Of a DNA stretch of 64,000 bases, positions 1-8,624 are shown piece after piece. The translations under genes and the position numbers were made by a program. Location: NCBI RefSeq assembly GCF_946481715.1, contig NZ_CAMLOV010000001.1, forward strand, positions 40,467-104,466, read 5' to 3'. The notes beneath the pieces were generated by a model, which was not told the DNA's origin, did not search any database, and saw only the letters and a program-made list of their open reading frames with translations. Numbering within the stretch: position 1 is the first letter of the stretch; the number at the start of each line of letters is the position of its first letter. The stretch is from an uncultured Mucilaginibacter sp. GTDB lineage: Bacteria > Bacteroidota > Bacteroidia > Sphingobacteriales > Sphingobacteriaceae.

Positions 1-1
1 A

Positions 2-73
2 GGGCACGATATCTCCCCCGAAATGAAGGAAGACTATTCCCCGCTGCTACGCAAATGGCTCTTGCGTAATTAG
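2..73 (+). CDS. C-terminal end of a probable alpha/beta-hydrolase (carboxylesterase/phospholipase type), partial
   Basis: An open frame enters from the left edge and ends at the TAG at 71-73, giving 23 residues that begin G-H-D-I-S-P-E-M and end in L-L-R-K-W-L-L-R-N. A Gly-His followed by an I-S-P-E turn and a last helix with Leu/Trp is how the phospholipase/carboxylesterase family ends, where that His is the catalytic one. The fragment is very short, so the family call is a resemblance only. Everything upstream lies outside the window. Confidence 0.35.
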   Translation, partial: GHDISPEMKEDYSPLLRKWLLRN

Positions 74-174
74 CTCTGGCACCTCATCAGCAGTAGCTGA
101 ACTTTTTAATAACTCCATCGCTTTCCGCAATGTAAAGGTTATTTAATAGTTGCCCTCCGAAGTTTAACACATGG

Positions 175-705
175 CTATAAGCATACAATTGGCCAATACA
201 CCGTTTTGAATTGCTTGCAAGTGTTTATTATCCCGGCAGCGGATACAGGTTCCATCCAGCCATATTCCTGCGATTGTAGCCCCTGCCTCTGCTTATCCAG
301 CACGATGCCCGATTCGAATATTACTTTATCATCCTTAACCAGGTAAAATATACTTTGAACGGTAGCCATATCCCCTCCGGTAGCCTTAAAGTTCCACTCC
401 TTTTGCATGCGGATCAAAACCTCCCTGTCCACCGTTTTTAAACATGCGTGATGTGGAATAGAGGGGTGCAGATCGGACAGGTCGGAGGGAGAAATTACAA
501 TATAGGCTTGCCAGTCGTCCTTTGTAAAATCAAAGCCTGCAAATGGGTTTAGTTGCTGCCCGGCTTTTAATGTGCTTGCCGTCTTCCCTGTTTTATTTGC
601 CGATAATGGGATAACTAATGTATAACCCATTATGAAACATGCCACACCTATCAACGCCAAACCGATAAATATAATCCCTGCTATTTTTACCGGTTTGCCT
701 ATCAT
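175..705 (-). CDS. Unknown single-pass membrane protein, 176 aa
   Basis: I do not recognise a family. Residues 7-33 form one hydrophobic segment (I-I-F-I-G-L-A-L-I-G-V-A core), probably a signal anchor, followed by a soluble domain of about 140 residues outside the cytoplasmic membrane. That domain has two Cys (one in H-H-A-C-L, one in N-T-C-K-Q) that could pair. The ATG lies one base after the TGA of the gene at 707-1285, so the two are probably co-transcribed and translationally coupled. The downstream 100 bases carry no gene. Confidence 0.6.
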   Translation of the reverse strand: MIGKPVKIAGIIFIGLALIGVACFIMGYTLVIPLSANKTGKTASTLKAGQQLNPFAGFDFTKDDWQAYIVISPSDLSDLHPSIPHHACLKTVDREVLIRMQKEWNFKATGGDMATVQSIFYLVKDDKVIFESGIVLDKQRQGLQSQEYGWMEPVSAAGIINTCKQFKTVYWPIVCL

Positions 706-706
706 C

Positions 707-1285
707 TCAATTCAATCTTTTCATCAGCTGCTCTTCCACTTTTTTAAATACCTGCACAGGTTTTAAGGTGCGCCATTGCAGGTCGTCGAGCTGGCCGCCG
801 AAGTTGATGTAGTAATCGATATTGCTGTTCTTAAATTCTTTGATCACATGCTCCTGAAAATTGACGCCCGCTATCCAGCCATCTTCTACATCCTGAAACC
901 ATTCTTCGTAATAGCTATCATCCGAATGGTGGAAGTTGAGTACATTTTCGCCTATCAGCACAAATTTACTGATGCCCTGGTCTATCATCAATTCCAATAT
1001 CTCGCGCTTCAGCAGCATAATATCGTTATTGATCGCATCGTTCCACTCGCCAATAAATTCAATAATACTGTAATGCCTGTCGTAATCAACAAACAAAACT
1101 TTTAGGTATAGGGTATTAGAGCCGAACGAATCCCACTGCGGGTGCAGCAGGTAATTGTATATCTGTTTATCAAATTCAAATTCGTTGTACGTAGTGGCAT
1201 AAAAAGGCGAGTACTCGTCTTCTGCTGCTACATAATCATCGCGCCATTTGTAATATGGTTCTATCTCGTGCACAGCCCCCTCCAA
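707..1285 (-). CDS. Unknown acidic cytoplasmic protein with a disturbed 5' end
   Basis: About 190 residues, rich in Asp, Glu, Tyr and Trp, with no signal peptide or membrane segment; I do not recognise the family. The start is odd. The reading frame can only open at a TTG at 1285, because the first internal Met is about 90 residues further on. Two good ATGs at 1338 and 1320 open a different frame that begins M-S-I-E-L-R-M-E-F-K-K and stops at 1261 after 25 codons. The switch falls inside a palindromic repeat (1274-1309). The simplest reading is that the repeat landed in the first codons and changed the frame; the gene may be translated from TTG, frameshifted, or dead. Confidence 0.55.
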   Translation of the reverse strand: MEGAVHEIEPYYKWRDDYVAAEDEYSPFYATTYNEFEFDKQIYNYLLHPQWDSFGSNTLYLKVLFVDYDRHYSIIEFIGEWNDAINNDIMLLKREILELMIDQGISKFVLIGENVLNFHHSDDSYYEEWFQDVEDGWIAGVNFQEHVIKEFKNSNIDYYINFGGQLDDLQWRTLKPVQVFKKVEEQLMKRLN

Positions 1286-1309
1286 CCTCCCCCGGAAGGG
1301 AAGGCTTTT
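1274..1309. repeat. Single arm of a palindromic intergenic repeat inside a gene start
   Basis: The sequence from AGCCCCCTCCAACC through the CCCCCGGAAGGG core to AAGGCTTT matches one arm of the inverted repeat at 2404-2496 (AGCCCCCTCTAAAT, core CCCCCGGTAGGGG, then AGACTTT) with few mismatches. Here only one arm is present, and it overlaps the first codons of the gene at 707-1285. Confidence 0.7.
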
Positions 1310-1347
1310 TTAAATTCCATTCTCAATTCAATACTCATTGCGGCTAT

Positions 1348-2154
1348 CTATCTTCTTACTGCTTCCACGGCTTTCCTAACACTGCCATGCTGCTTTAATA
1401 ATGCTGCGGCATCTTTTTGGCCCAGCCCGGTTTCGTTCATTACCATGCGGGTGCCGCGGTCAACCAGTTTGTTATTGCTTAACTGCATATCAACCATTTT
1501 ATTACCCTTTACGCGGCCCAGTTGTATCATCACGCTTGTGCTCAGCATATTTAAAACCAGCTTTTGCGCCGTGCCCGCCTTCATGCGGGTGCTGCCGGTT
1601 ACAAACTCAGGGCCAACCACAACCTCAACCGGGTATTGAGCTTCTGCGGCTACCGGGCTTTTGGCATTGCACACAATACAACCCGTGGCAATGTTGTGGT
1701 CGTTTGCTTTTTGCAGCCCGCCAATAACGTAGGGCGTGGTGCCCGATGCGGCTATGCCAACCACCACATCGTTCTCGTTAATGTTAAATTCCATCAAATC
1801 TTTCCAGGCCTGCTCGCGGTCGTCCTCTGCAAACTCAACTGCGCGGCGTATGGCGGTATCGCCGCCGGCTATAATACCCACTACCCAATCAAAGGGCACA
1901 CCAAACGTTGGCGGGCATTCTGATGCATCAACAACGCCCAGCCGACCGCTGGTACCTGCACCAATATAAAACAGGCGACCGCCAATGCGCATTTTTTCGG
2001 TTACAATGGTGGCCAGGTCTTCTATCTGCTCCAGCGCTTTTTCAACCGCCAGGGGCACGCTTTTGTCTTCGTTATTAATATTTTGAAGGATCTCCAACAA
2101 CGGCATTTTCTCCAGGCTGTTGTATTTCGATTCCTTTTCGGTCGTAATTTCCAT
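1348..2154 (-). CDS. murQ: N-acetylmuramic acid 6-phosphate etherase (MurQ)
   Basis: Cytoplasmic enzyme that cleaves the D-lactyl ether of MurNAc-6-phosphate to give GlcNAc-6-phosphate and lactate during peptidoglycan recycling. The 268-residue length fits the family, and the SIS-domain hallmark G-A-G-T-S-G-R-L-G-V-V-D-A-S-E-C-P-P-T-F is intact near residues 65-84, with a second conserved stretch G-P-E-F-V-T-G-S-T-R-M-K-A-G-T further on. The C-terminal helical part (G-L-G-Q-K-D-A-A-A-L-L) is also present. A GH3 NagZ-like enzyme 3 kb away on the same strand would supply related sugars, but the two genes are not one operon. Confidence 0.96.
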   Translation of the reverse strand: MEITTEKESKYNSLEKMPLLEILQNINNEDKSVPLAVEKALEQIEDLATIVTEKMRIGGRLFYIGAGTSGRLGVVDASECPPTFGVPFDWVVGIIAGGDTAIRRAVEFAEDDREQAWKDLMEFNINENDVVVGIAASGTTPYVIGGLQKANDHNIATGCIVCNAKSPVAAEAQYPVEVVVGPEFVTGSTRMKAGTAQKLVLNMLSTSVMIQLGRVKGNKMVDMQLSNNKLVDRGTRMVMNETGLGQKDAAALLKQHGSVRKAVEAVRR

Positions 2155-2403
2155 TTAGCGCAAATAATTTTTAACAAAATTGAATAAAAAACATCAAAGC
2201 AAAGAAGATGCGGTGCTAACGCGGCAAAATAATTCGGCAGGCGGCTCTAATGAGCCCCGGTTCTCGTATATGTAACAAAGGGCAAGGCGATGACGTCTAC
2301 TGAGCCAACAGTGGGAATGTTCGGAGGAATGGCATAATAAAAATAGCTGTCGGCTCAATAAGAGCCCTCTAACAATATTAAGTTAACGTCGCGCATGGCA
2401 AAT

Positions 2404-2496
2404 AGCCCCCTCTAAATCTCCCCCGGTAGGGGAGACTTTAGCTTCTTGCGCTTGCTTTTTAAGTCCTCCCTACCGGGGAGGATTTAGGTGGGGCTT
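2404..2496. repeat. Palindromic intergenic repeat with two arms
   Basis: Arm 2404-2440 (AGCCCCCTCTAAAT ... CCCCCGGTAGGGGAG) is the near-perfect inverse of arm 2459-2496 (CCTCCCTACCGGGGAGG ... GGTGGGGCTT), separated by about 18 bases. RNA from either strand would fold into a long hairpin. A one-arm copy lies at 1274-1309. The rest of the 465-base gap between murQ and the protease (2155-2619) holds only short inverted repeats such as GGCTCTAATGAGCC near 2242 and the promoter at 2597. Confidence 0.75.
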
Positions 2497-2596
2497 AAAA
2501 CAGTATTAGAACGAACTGTTTTACTTGACTTAATAGCATGAAGAAAAACGGGATTAACTAAGATGATATAAATTATAGGCTATAAAGCTTATTAAC

Positions 2597-2604
2597 TAAA
2601 TTTG
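2597..2604 (+). promoter_or_regulatory. -7 promoter element TAAATTTG
   Basis: Exact match to the Bacteroidota -7 consensus TAnnTTTG, 15 bases before the ATG of the S41 protease gene. No convincing -33 TTG was found about 20 bases upstream. Confidence 0.5.
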
Positions 2605-2619
2605 TAAGGCAATTACTAC

Positions 2620-4206
2620 ATGAAACAGGCTGCGGGTGTTATTTTCCGGACGATAATTTTACTATTGATGGGTGTTACCATCGGCATTATTATTAGCAAT
2701 AATAATTTTGCAGGGCGCAGGCTTGGGCTTAGTTTTTCGCGCAGCGACGATAAAATATCAAAAGTGCTGGCACTGGTGAACCAAAACTACGTAGACTCGG
2801 TAGATGTGGATAGCATTGAAGGCGTTACCGTGAACGATATGCTGCAAAGCCTCGACCCGCATTCCGTTTACCTCCCGGCGCAACAGGCACAGTCTATTAA
2901 CGAACGGTTGGGCGGCGGCTTTAACGGCATAGGCCTGGAATACCAGCTATTGCGGGATACCCTTGTTGTTACACAGCTTTACCCCCATGGCCCGGCAGCG
3001 AAGGCGGGGTTAAGCACGGGCGATAAGGTATTGCTTGTAGATGGCAAGCCTTTCTCGGGCACCAGCCTTACCCAGCCCCGCATCAGCAAAACCTTCCGCG
3101 GCGAAAAGGATTCGGAAATAACGCTGGGCGTTGAAAAAAGCAATGGCCTAAAAAAGAGCTACCTTATTAAACGCGGGCGGGTATCGCTTACCAGTTTGGA
3201 TGCTTACTATATTACCGGTACTACAGGGTATATCAAAATAAGCAAATTCGCATCTACTACCGATGATGATTTTAGGGCCGCCCTTACCACTTTAAAGCTG
3301 GATGGCATGCAAAAATTAGTGCTCGATTTGCGCGGGAACGGCGGCGGCTACCTCAATACGGCTACGGCCATGGCCGATGAATTTTTGCCAAAGGGCAAAC
3401 TGATTGTGTATACAGATGGCGCCCACGAGCCGCGTACCGATTATTTTGCTACCGATTCGGGCAGTTACGAAAAAGGCAAACTAACCGTACTTATTGATGA
3501 ATACTCTGCCAGCGCGAGCGAAATATTAGCGGGCGCATTGCAGGACCTCGACCGCGCCACCATTGTAGGCAGGCGTTCGTTTGGCAAGGGGCTGGTACAA
3601 CAGCAGTTCCCGTTTGGCGATGGCACGGCAGTAAACCTTACTGTGGCCCGGTATTACACCCCCTCGGGCAGGTCGATACAAAAATCGTATAAAAACGGCA
3701 TCCAAAGTTACCACAACGAATTGGCCAACCGGATGCGCAAAGGCGAATTGTTATCTGCAGGGAACAGCCTTGCCGATAGCGCTTTTGTTGGGGCATCGGC
3801 CTTCCGTACCACCAACGGGCGCAAGGTATTTAGCTCGGGCGGTATCATGCCGGATGTTTTTGTCCCCGCCGATACCACCCGCAATACGCAGCTATTGGAG
3901 GATTTGGCAGAGAAACAGCTATTTACTGCTTACGTAATTGACAAGCTGCAACCCAATTTAAAAAAGTTTGCAACCGAAGATGCTTTTGTAAAGCAATACA
4001 ACGTTGGCGATGCAGATTTTAACGCCTTTATCCAATACGCAGCAAAAAGCCTGGAGCAGATAAACCCCAGGGAGCTGCAATTATCTGCCAATATCATCAA
4101 AACACTGCTGAAGGCAAATACAGCCCGCTTTAAATGGGGCAATAGTGCTTATTACCGGGTATTGAACGAATATGATGAAACGTTTAAAAAAGCCCTGTCG
4201 CTTTAG
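2620..4206 (+). CDS. S41 family C-terminal processing protease with PDZ domain
   Basis: Membrane-anchored or periplasmic serine protease of the CtpA/Tsp family, 528 residues. An N-terminal hydrophobic segment (about 8-26) is followed by a short helical domain, a PDZ domain (about 85-185, including G-F-N-G-I-G-L and G-D-K-V-L-L-V-D-G), and the S41 core. The Ser/Lys dyad is visible: S-A-S-A-S-E at 296-301 with S298 as likely nucleophile, and K323 in S-F-G-K-G, 25 residues later as in E. coli Tsp. The C-terminal 130 residues are helical. It converges with the lipoprotein gene next door without a single spacer base, so no terminator fits between them. Confidence 0.93.
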   Translation: MKQAAGVIFRTIILLLMGVTIGIIISNNNFAGRRLGLSFSRSDDKISKVLALVNQNYVDSVDVDSIEGVTVNDMLQSLDPHSVYLPAQQAQSINERLGGGFNGIGLEYQLLRDTLVVTQLYPHGPAAKAGLSTGDKVLLVDGKPFSGTSLTQPRISKTFRGEKDSEITLGVEKSNGLKKSYLIKRGRVSLTSLDAYYITGTTGYIKISKFASTTDDDFRAALTTLKLDGMQKLVLDLRGNGGGYLNTATAMADEFLPKGKLIVYTDGAHEPRTDYFATDSGSYEKGKLTVLIDEYSASASEILAGALQDLDRATIVGRRSFGKGLVQQQFPFGDGTAVNLTVARYYTPSGRSIQKSYKNGIQSYHNELANRMRKGELLSAGNSLADSAFVGASAFRTTNGRKVFSSGGIMPDVFVPADTTRNTQLLEDLAEKQLFTAYVIDKLQPNLKKFATEDAFVKQYNVGDADFNAFIQYAAKSLEQINPRELQLSANIIKTLLKANTARFKWGNSAYYRVLNEYDETFKKALSL

Positions 4207-4851
4207 CTATTTAATTGTGTATATCCCATCGAAATAAGATATAGTGGCCGCATTATCATCGCGGAAATAGCCTACCGGGTATTCTTTACCTTCGGGAGTT
4301 ACTTTCCAGGCCTTTACAATCTGCGGGCTGGTTGCTACGGAGCTTAGGTTTAAAATATAATACCCAAACTCAGCACTCAGGCACGAATCTTTGTAGGCTT
4401 TATTGCTGATCAACCCGGGCTGTTCTAACACATTCAAAAAAAGTTTCCGTACCTGGGCCAAACTCAAATTCTTACTTGTGCTAAGGTTTACTGTGTTATA
4501 TTTTGTGCCGATAACACTCGTGAATACTTCGCCGCCGAAATGGTAACCAATATCACCATTCAACACCGGCAATCCATTGAAATATTGCAGGGCAAGTGTA
4601 TGCTGGTACACGTAAGGCGTGCCACCTAAGGCAACGGTATCATCAAAGGTAGCCCGGTAAAAACTTAAGCCATCGTAACTGATGCTATTCTTTTGAAAGA
4701 GCGCTTTAACTTTTGAATACGCAGCATCGCCAATGGGGTTTAGCGGCCTTTTGTATTCGGATATACACCCATTGTCTTCCAAAATAGCTTTGGTGCACGA
4801 TGCCGCTACCAAAAAGCATGGCAAAATTAAAAAAAGGAGGGCTTTCTTCAT
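4207..4851 (-). CDS. Unknown lipoprotein, 214 aa
   Basis: The N-terminus M-K-K-A-L-L-F-L-I-L-P-C-F-L-V-A-A-S-C is a lipoprotein signal peptide; lipidation would be on the Cys of A-A-S-C (residue 19). The mature part is about 195 residues of mixed alpha/beta character without a motif I recognise. Its stop codon abuts the stop of the convergent S41 protease. It lies 83 bases downstream of the GH3 gene on the same strand and could be co-transcribed with it. Confidence 0.7.
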   Translation of the reverse strand: MKKALLFLILPCFLVAASCTKAILEDNGCISEYKRPLNPIGDAAYSKVKALFQKNSISYDGLSFYRATFDDTVALGGTPYVYQHTLALQYFNGLPVLNGDIGYHFGGEVFTSVIGTKYNTVNLSTSKNLSLAQVRKLFLNVLEQPGLISNKAYKDSCLSAEFGYYILNLSSVATSPQIVKAWKVTPEGKEYPVGYFRDDNAATISYFDGIYTIK

Positions 4852-4934
4852 GGCTAAAACCGGTTTATAAAAGCATTACGCCAAATCGTTTCAACGCGCT
4901 ACAGGGCACTCCAAATTAATTAAACCATTATGGT

Positions 4935-6656
4935 TTAAAGGCTTGCCCCGGCACCCGTAGTAAAAAACGTATTTACGCTTACCGGCAATTTGCCTGTTGG
5001 TTTTATTTGCCCGGTTATTGCCTTTACTGCCGCGCGCTGCATGGCATCGTCCTTTTGGTAGGCAACTAAAATAGCGCTGCTTTTTTCTATCCCCGGCAAG
5101 CCCGCAATGGTATAAGCATTTGCAAAAACACTTATTACCGCATTGTTTTTTGCAGCCAGGTCGGCAATCAGCAATTTAACGTCGCTACTGTAATCCAACT
5201 TGCTGGCGGGGCGCAGGCGGGTATCGTGTATGCCCACAAACACTTGCTCGTACTGCTTCAACGATTCCAGCATTTGTTTTAATGCGCCCACAGGCGTATC
5301 TTTCCCAACCAAAAACAACATGCTGTTTGGGTATTTTTTTGATAGCTCCTGCTGAAAAACGGTTTGCCCGGTAACGCCAATGCTTATAATGGCGGTTTTT
5401 TTTGTGGTGTCTTGCTTCAACAAGCGGCTATCGCCTTTTATAAGCGTAATGGCAGCATCGCTTAGTTGCTGCACCAGTTGGGTAGCGGCAGGGCGGTTAA
5501 GGTCCTGTAATAAGTTTTGGGTATCTATGGGGGTATAATTGCTTAGCCCTGCCCAGTATTTGGCGGCCAATACCTTTTTCACTTTCGCTTCAAATTCTTC
5601 GGGCGCGATGTGTTTTTTACGGACTTCTTTCCGGATAAGCTTAGCGGCATTCTTGGAGTTTTCGGATAGTTCTATTAAATCCATACCAGCCATAAAAGTT
5701 TTCAGGTCGGCCTCCCCGTTAGGGAAGTATTTGGTTACCCCTTTCATCTCCATAGCATCAGATGCTACCAGCCCTTTAAACATCAGCGAGTCTTTCAAAA
5801 TATCGGTAATAATTGGGCGCGATAAGGTGGACGGCAGGTTTTTGGTGGTATCCAGCGCGGGGATGCTCATGTGCGCTATCATCACCCCGCTAATGCCTGC
5901 GTTTATAGCTTCGTGGAAAGGGTACATCTCTAAAGAATCGAGCCTTTCGCGCGTAAAGGGCAGCAAGGGCAGGTCGAAGTGCGAATCGACATTGGTATCG
6001 CCATGCCCCGGGAAATGTTTTGCTATCGCGATGAGCCCTGCATCCTGCATGCCTTTGGCGTAAGCAATGCCTTTGCGGGCCACGTTGTATTTATTATCGC
6101 CAAACGAGCGGTAATTAATTACCGGGTTATTGGGGTTGTTGTTTACATCAAAATCGGGCGCGAAGTTGATGTGCATACCCAGCCGTTTAAAGTCATAAGC
6201 CACCATTTGCCCCATTTTGTATATCAGGTTGTTATCCTGTATGGCACCCAGGGCCATTTGGTAAGGGTATGATATGGTAGAATCCAGCCGCATGCCCAGC
6301 CCCCATTCGCCATCCATGGCAATAAGCAGCGGTATGCGCGATATCTTTTGGTACTCATTTACCAAATTGGCCTGCCTGCCCGGCCCGCCCTGAAAAAACA
6401 CCAACCCGCCTACATGTTCTTTTTTGACCACCTTCCCTACCGAATCGGAATAGGCCTGCCCGCGGTTGGTATGTGCCCGCACAAAAAACAACTGGCCTAT
6501 GCGCTGCCGGCGGTTAAGTTTATTATAAACAGAATCTACCCATTGGTTTTGCTGGGATAGGGTGCTTACCAGGCTGGCCTTTTGCGCCAGGCTGTTATCG
6601 GAAATCACTAATAATACGAAGGAAAAGGCAAGGGTGAGGTATTTCTTCAGTTGCAT
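4935..6656 (-). CDS. Glycoside hydrolase family 3, NagZ-like beta-N-acetylhexosaminidase, exported
   Basis: 573 residues. A signal peptide (1-24, ending S-L-A-Q) indicates export, unlike the cytoplasmic NagZ of E. coli. The TIM-barrel domain carries K-H-F-P-G-H-G-D-T at 213-221 followed by D-S-H, the loop with the His-Asp acid/base dyad specific to NagZ-type GH3 enzymes, and D300 in V-A-S-D-A-M-E-M-K-G as nucleophile. A second domain of about 200 residues (from about 380) has the GH3 C-terminal alpha/beta-sandwich fold pattern. The fused beta-lactamase-like domain of longer Bacteroidota homologues is absent. Likely role: trimming GlcNAc from muropeptides or other beta-hexosaminides. Confidence 0.9.
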   Translation of the reverse strand: MQLKKYLTLAFSFVLLVISDNSLAQKASLVSTLSQQNQWVDSVYNKLNRRQRIGQLFFVRAHTNRGQAYSDSVGKVVKKEHVGGLVFFQGGPGRQANLVNEYQKISRIPLLIAMDGEWGLGMRLDSTISYPYQMALGAIQDNNLIYKMGQMVAYDFKRLGMHINFAPDFDVNNNPNNPVINYRSFGDNKYNVARKGIAYAKGMQDAGLIAIAKHFPGHGDTNVDSHFDLPLLPFTRERLDSLEMYPFHEAINAGISGVMIAHMSIPALDTTKNLPSTLSRPIITDILKDSLMFKGLVASDAMEMKGVTKYFPNGEADLKTFMAGMDLIELSENSKNAAKLIRKEVRKKHIAPEEFEAKVKKVLAAKYWAGLSNYTPIDTQNLLQDLNRPAATQLVQQLSDAAITLIKGDSRLLKQDTTKKTAIISIGVTGQTVFQQELSKKYPNSMLFLVGKDTPVGALKQMLESLKQYEQVFVGIHDTRLRPASKLDYSSDVKLLIADLAAKNNAVISVFANAYTIAGLPGIEKSSAILVAYQKDDAMQRAAVKAITGQIKPTGKLPVSVNTFFTTGAGASL

Positions 6657-6747
6657 AATGATGTAAATGTAGGTTAAATCCTAAAAAAGGATAATTGTTT
6701 TTTTGTTAGGGGTAAATTGAATCTTGGTGAAGGCGTAATTCAAAATA

Positions 6748-6861
6748 AACGTCATGCCGGATTTATTTCGGTACCCCACACGGCAGGTAATGGAAATGCA
6801 AAGCGGTTTAGCATAGTTGTGACTTTTATGATGGGGTGCTGAAAAAATTTCAGCATGACGG
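6748..6861. repeat. Dispersed palindrome-ended intergenic repeat, copy 1
   Basis: Begins AACGTCATGCCGGATTTATT and ends with TTTCAGCATGACGG, so the ends are inverted (GTCATGC / GCATGAC). A second copy at 38618-38730 matches over the whole length at roughly 85 percent by eye. It fills most of the 374-base gap (6657-7030) between the GH3 gene and the beta-barrel gene. There is no coding capacity and no transposase. Confidence 0.8.
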
Positions 6862-7030
6862 TGAAATCACTTATATGTTTTGTAAAAAACACGATACACC
6901 CTCCAATATCTCAAAACACAAAATAAACCTTAACGAAAAAAAACACTCTATCGAGTATAAAAAAATCAACAAAAACCAAAGCAATGCGGGCAAGCTTTGC
7001 CCAACCGGCTTTAATAAACAGCAAAAAAAC

Positions 7031-7723
7031 ATGAAAAAATTACTCTTTTTAGCGATAGGCCTGCTCACCATTGCGGCCTCGGTGAATGCACAGGATGGGC
7101 CCCGCCGTTACCCGCGCCGCGTAGTAAGGCGCTTACCGCCACAGCAACGCCCGCAGCGTTACCGCCCTGTAGATGATTGGTACAAACCCAAAGTGGGTAT
7201 TGCCGGCGGCTTAAACATCAGCAACACAGTTGATGCCTACAACGCCGATTTTAGCACCAGCAGCGTAGCAGGCGCACACATTGGGCTTACATTTGAAGTG
7301 CCCATTGCTTACCCACTATCCTTTGCGCCCGAATTTTTGTTTTCGCAAAAAGGTTACAAGGCCGAAACTGTTGACGGCACCTTCCGCCAGCGCACTAATT
7401 TTATTGATATCCCCCTGCTTGCCAAATTGCGCGTAACCCGTGGGTTCAACATTGTAGTTGGCCCGCAGCTTACCTTCCAAACATCAACCCGTAATACTTA
7501 CGATGATGGCTTTAGCACCATTTACCGCGACAATTATGACAGCGTACGCGATAAAAGCTACCTCTCGGGTTTAATTGGCGTAGGTTTCGACCTGAACAGG
7601 AATACCGAACTCCGTTTCCGCTATGCGTTAGATTTTAACCAAAACCGCGGCGACGAAAATTCTGCCATCCCCGATTACCGCAACCAGGTTTTCCAGATAG
7701 GGTTGGGCTTTAAGTTTCAATAA
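7031..7723 (+). CDS. PorT-family outer membrane beta-barrel protein
   Basis: 230 residues from the ATG at 7031, chosen because M-K-K-L-L-F-L-A-I-G-L-L-T-I-A-A-S-V-N-A-Q is a clean signal peptide; an in-frame extension upstream is low complexity and overlaps the dispersed repeat. After an Arg/Pro-rich linker (R-R-Y-P-R-R-V-V-R-R) come alternating hydrophobic strands ending in V-F-Q-I-G-L-G-F-K-F-Q, with the terminal aromatic typical of outer membrane barrels. Function unknown; family members are small eight-stranded barrels. A bidirectional terminator follows. Confidence 0.8.
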   Translation: MKKLLFLAIGLLTIAASVNAQDGPRRYPRRVVRRLPPQQRPQRYRPVDDWYKPKVGIAGGLNISNTVDAYNADFSTSSVAGAHIGLTFEVPIAYPLSFAPEFLFSQKGYKAETVDGTFRQRTNFIDIPLLAKLRVTRGFNIVVGPQLTFQTSTRNTYDDGFSTIYRDNYDSVRDKSYLSGLIGVGFDLNRNTELRFRYALDFNQNRGDENSAIPDYRNQVFQIGLGFKFQ

Positions 7724-7739
7724 TATTACCTCTCCCGAT

Positions 7740-7782
7740 AAAACAAAGGGGATGACCGAAATGGCCATCCCCTTTGTTTTTT
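7740..7782. terminator. Bidirectional intrinsic terminator
   Basis: Arms 7740-7757 and 7763-7780 pair with one mismatch around a 5-base loop (core AAAGGGGATG / CATCCCCTTT), flanked by A-rich sequence on the left and a T-run on the right. It sits between the convergent barrel gene and the DUF5672-like gene. Confidence 0.85.
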
Positions 7783-7798
7783 GTTTTCAATCCTCTAT

Positions 7799-8602
7799 TT
7801 ATACTTCGTACCCGTATGCCTTAAATATGCCTCGCCAAAAATCAAGGTGCCTATCCCAGGCGTGGCAACCAAAGGGCAGTTTGTTATTATTTATGCTGAG
7901 TCCGCGTTCGGGGTTGTTCTCAATAGCAAAAGCCATCGCCTCGCGGTAGCCCGGAATTTTTAAAATTTTGCGCTTCCGGTTAACCTCTATGCTCCAAAAA
8001 ATATCTTCGTTGTAAAGGTGGTGTGTCCGGGTGTAGTAGTACGCAATTTCCTCTTTCATGGTTAAAGTAACATCATAAAACTTCTTTATCCGCCTTAAAG
8101 AAAAGCCCCCGTTACCAACTTTGTTTTCTATTTGCATCAATGATGGCAAGCCGTCTTTACTAACATTAAAGCGCGTGTGCCAATAACTTATTAATTTGGA
8201 TTTTGTGGCCTTTACAATATCGGGGTAATCGTACTTATGTATCCATGGGGCGCCAATGTAATCGTAGCCCCGGTTACACCAATCTTGCAGTTCGTCCCTA
8301 AAAACAAAAACATCAAGCTGGTATATCAGCATAAAGTCGTAATTCAAAAACCGCTCGTAAAACTCGGTGGCCATTGCCAGGTTGTTGTAGCCTTTAGGGT
8401 CTTTAAAATATTTATCGTCGAAAGTTTCTGTTAAAAAAGGTGCCTCGGTAAGCTCAACGGGCATCTCTCCCGATTCTGGCTTAACCACAATCAATGTGTG
8501 GGCCGATAACGTCTTTTTTAATTGATCAAGCGATACCTGCTCCAGTGGCGATAATGTTTTTTTATGAAAGGGGATAACTATGGCTACTTTAAAGTCGGTC
8601 AT
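7799..8602 (-). CDS. DUF5672-like putative glycosyltransferase
   Basis: 267 residues from the ATG at 8602 (M-T-D-F-K-V-A-I-V-I-P-F-H); the frame also runs back into the ABC transporter gene, but that extension lacks a good start. Visible signatures are an N-terminal Rossmann-like strand, a Q-L-D-V-F-V-F segment resembling a DXD metal site, then G-N-G-G-F-S-L-R, N-E-D-I-F-W and P-F-G-C-H-A-W near the C-terminus, the combination seen in DUF5672. Its position just downstream of an MsbA-like exporter and a glycosyltransferase cluster suggests a role in surface polysaccharide or LPS core. Sugar and acceptor are unknown. Confidence 0.75.
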   Translation of the reverse strand: MTDFKVAIVIPFHKKTLSPLEQVSLDQLKKTLSAHTLIVVKPESGEMPVELTEAPFLTETFDDKYFKDPKGYNNLAMATEFYERFLNYDFMLIYQLDVFVFRDELQDWCNRGYDYIGAPWIHKYDYPDIVKATKSKLISYWHTRFNVSKDGLPSLMQIENKVGNGGFSLRRIKKFYDVTLTMKEEIAYYYTRTHHLYNEDIFWSIEVNRKRKILKIPGYREAMAFAIENNPERGLSINNNKLPFGCHAWDRHLDFWRGIFKAYGYEV

Positions 8603-8624
8603 GTAATGATAGTTGGTTGTTTTT

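Noticed and set aside
1142..2000. Several plus-strand frames across murQ
   Set aside because: They lie antisense to murQ, whose conserved motifs explain the sequence fully.
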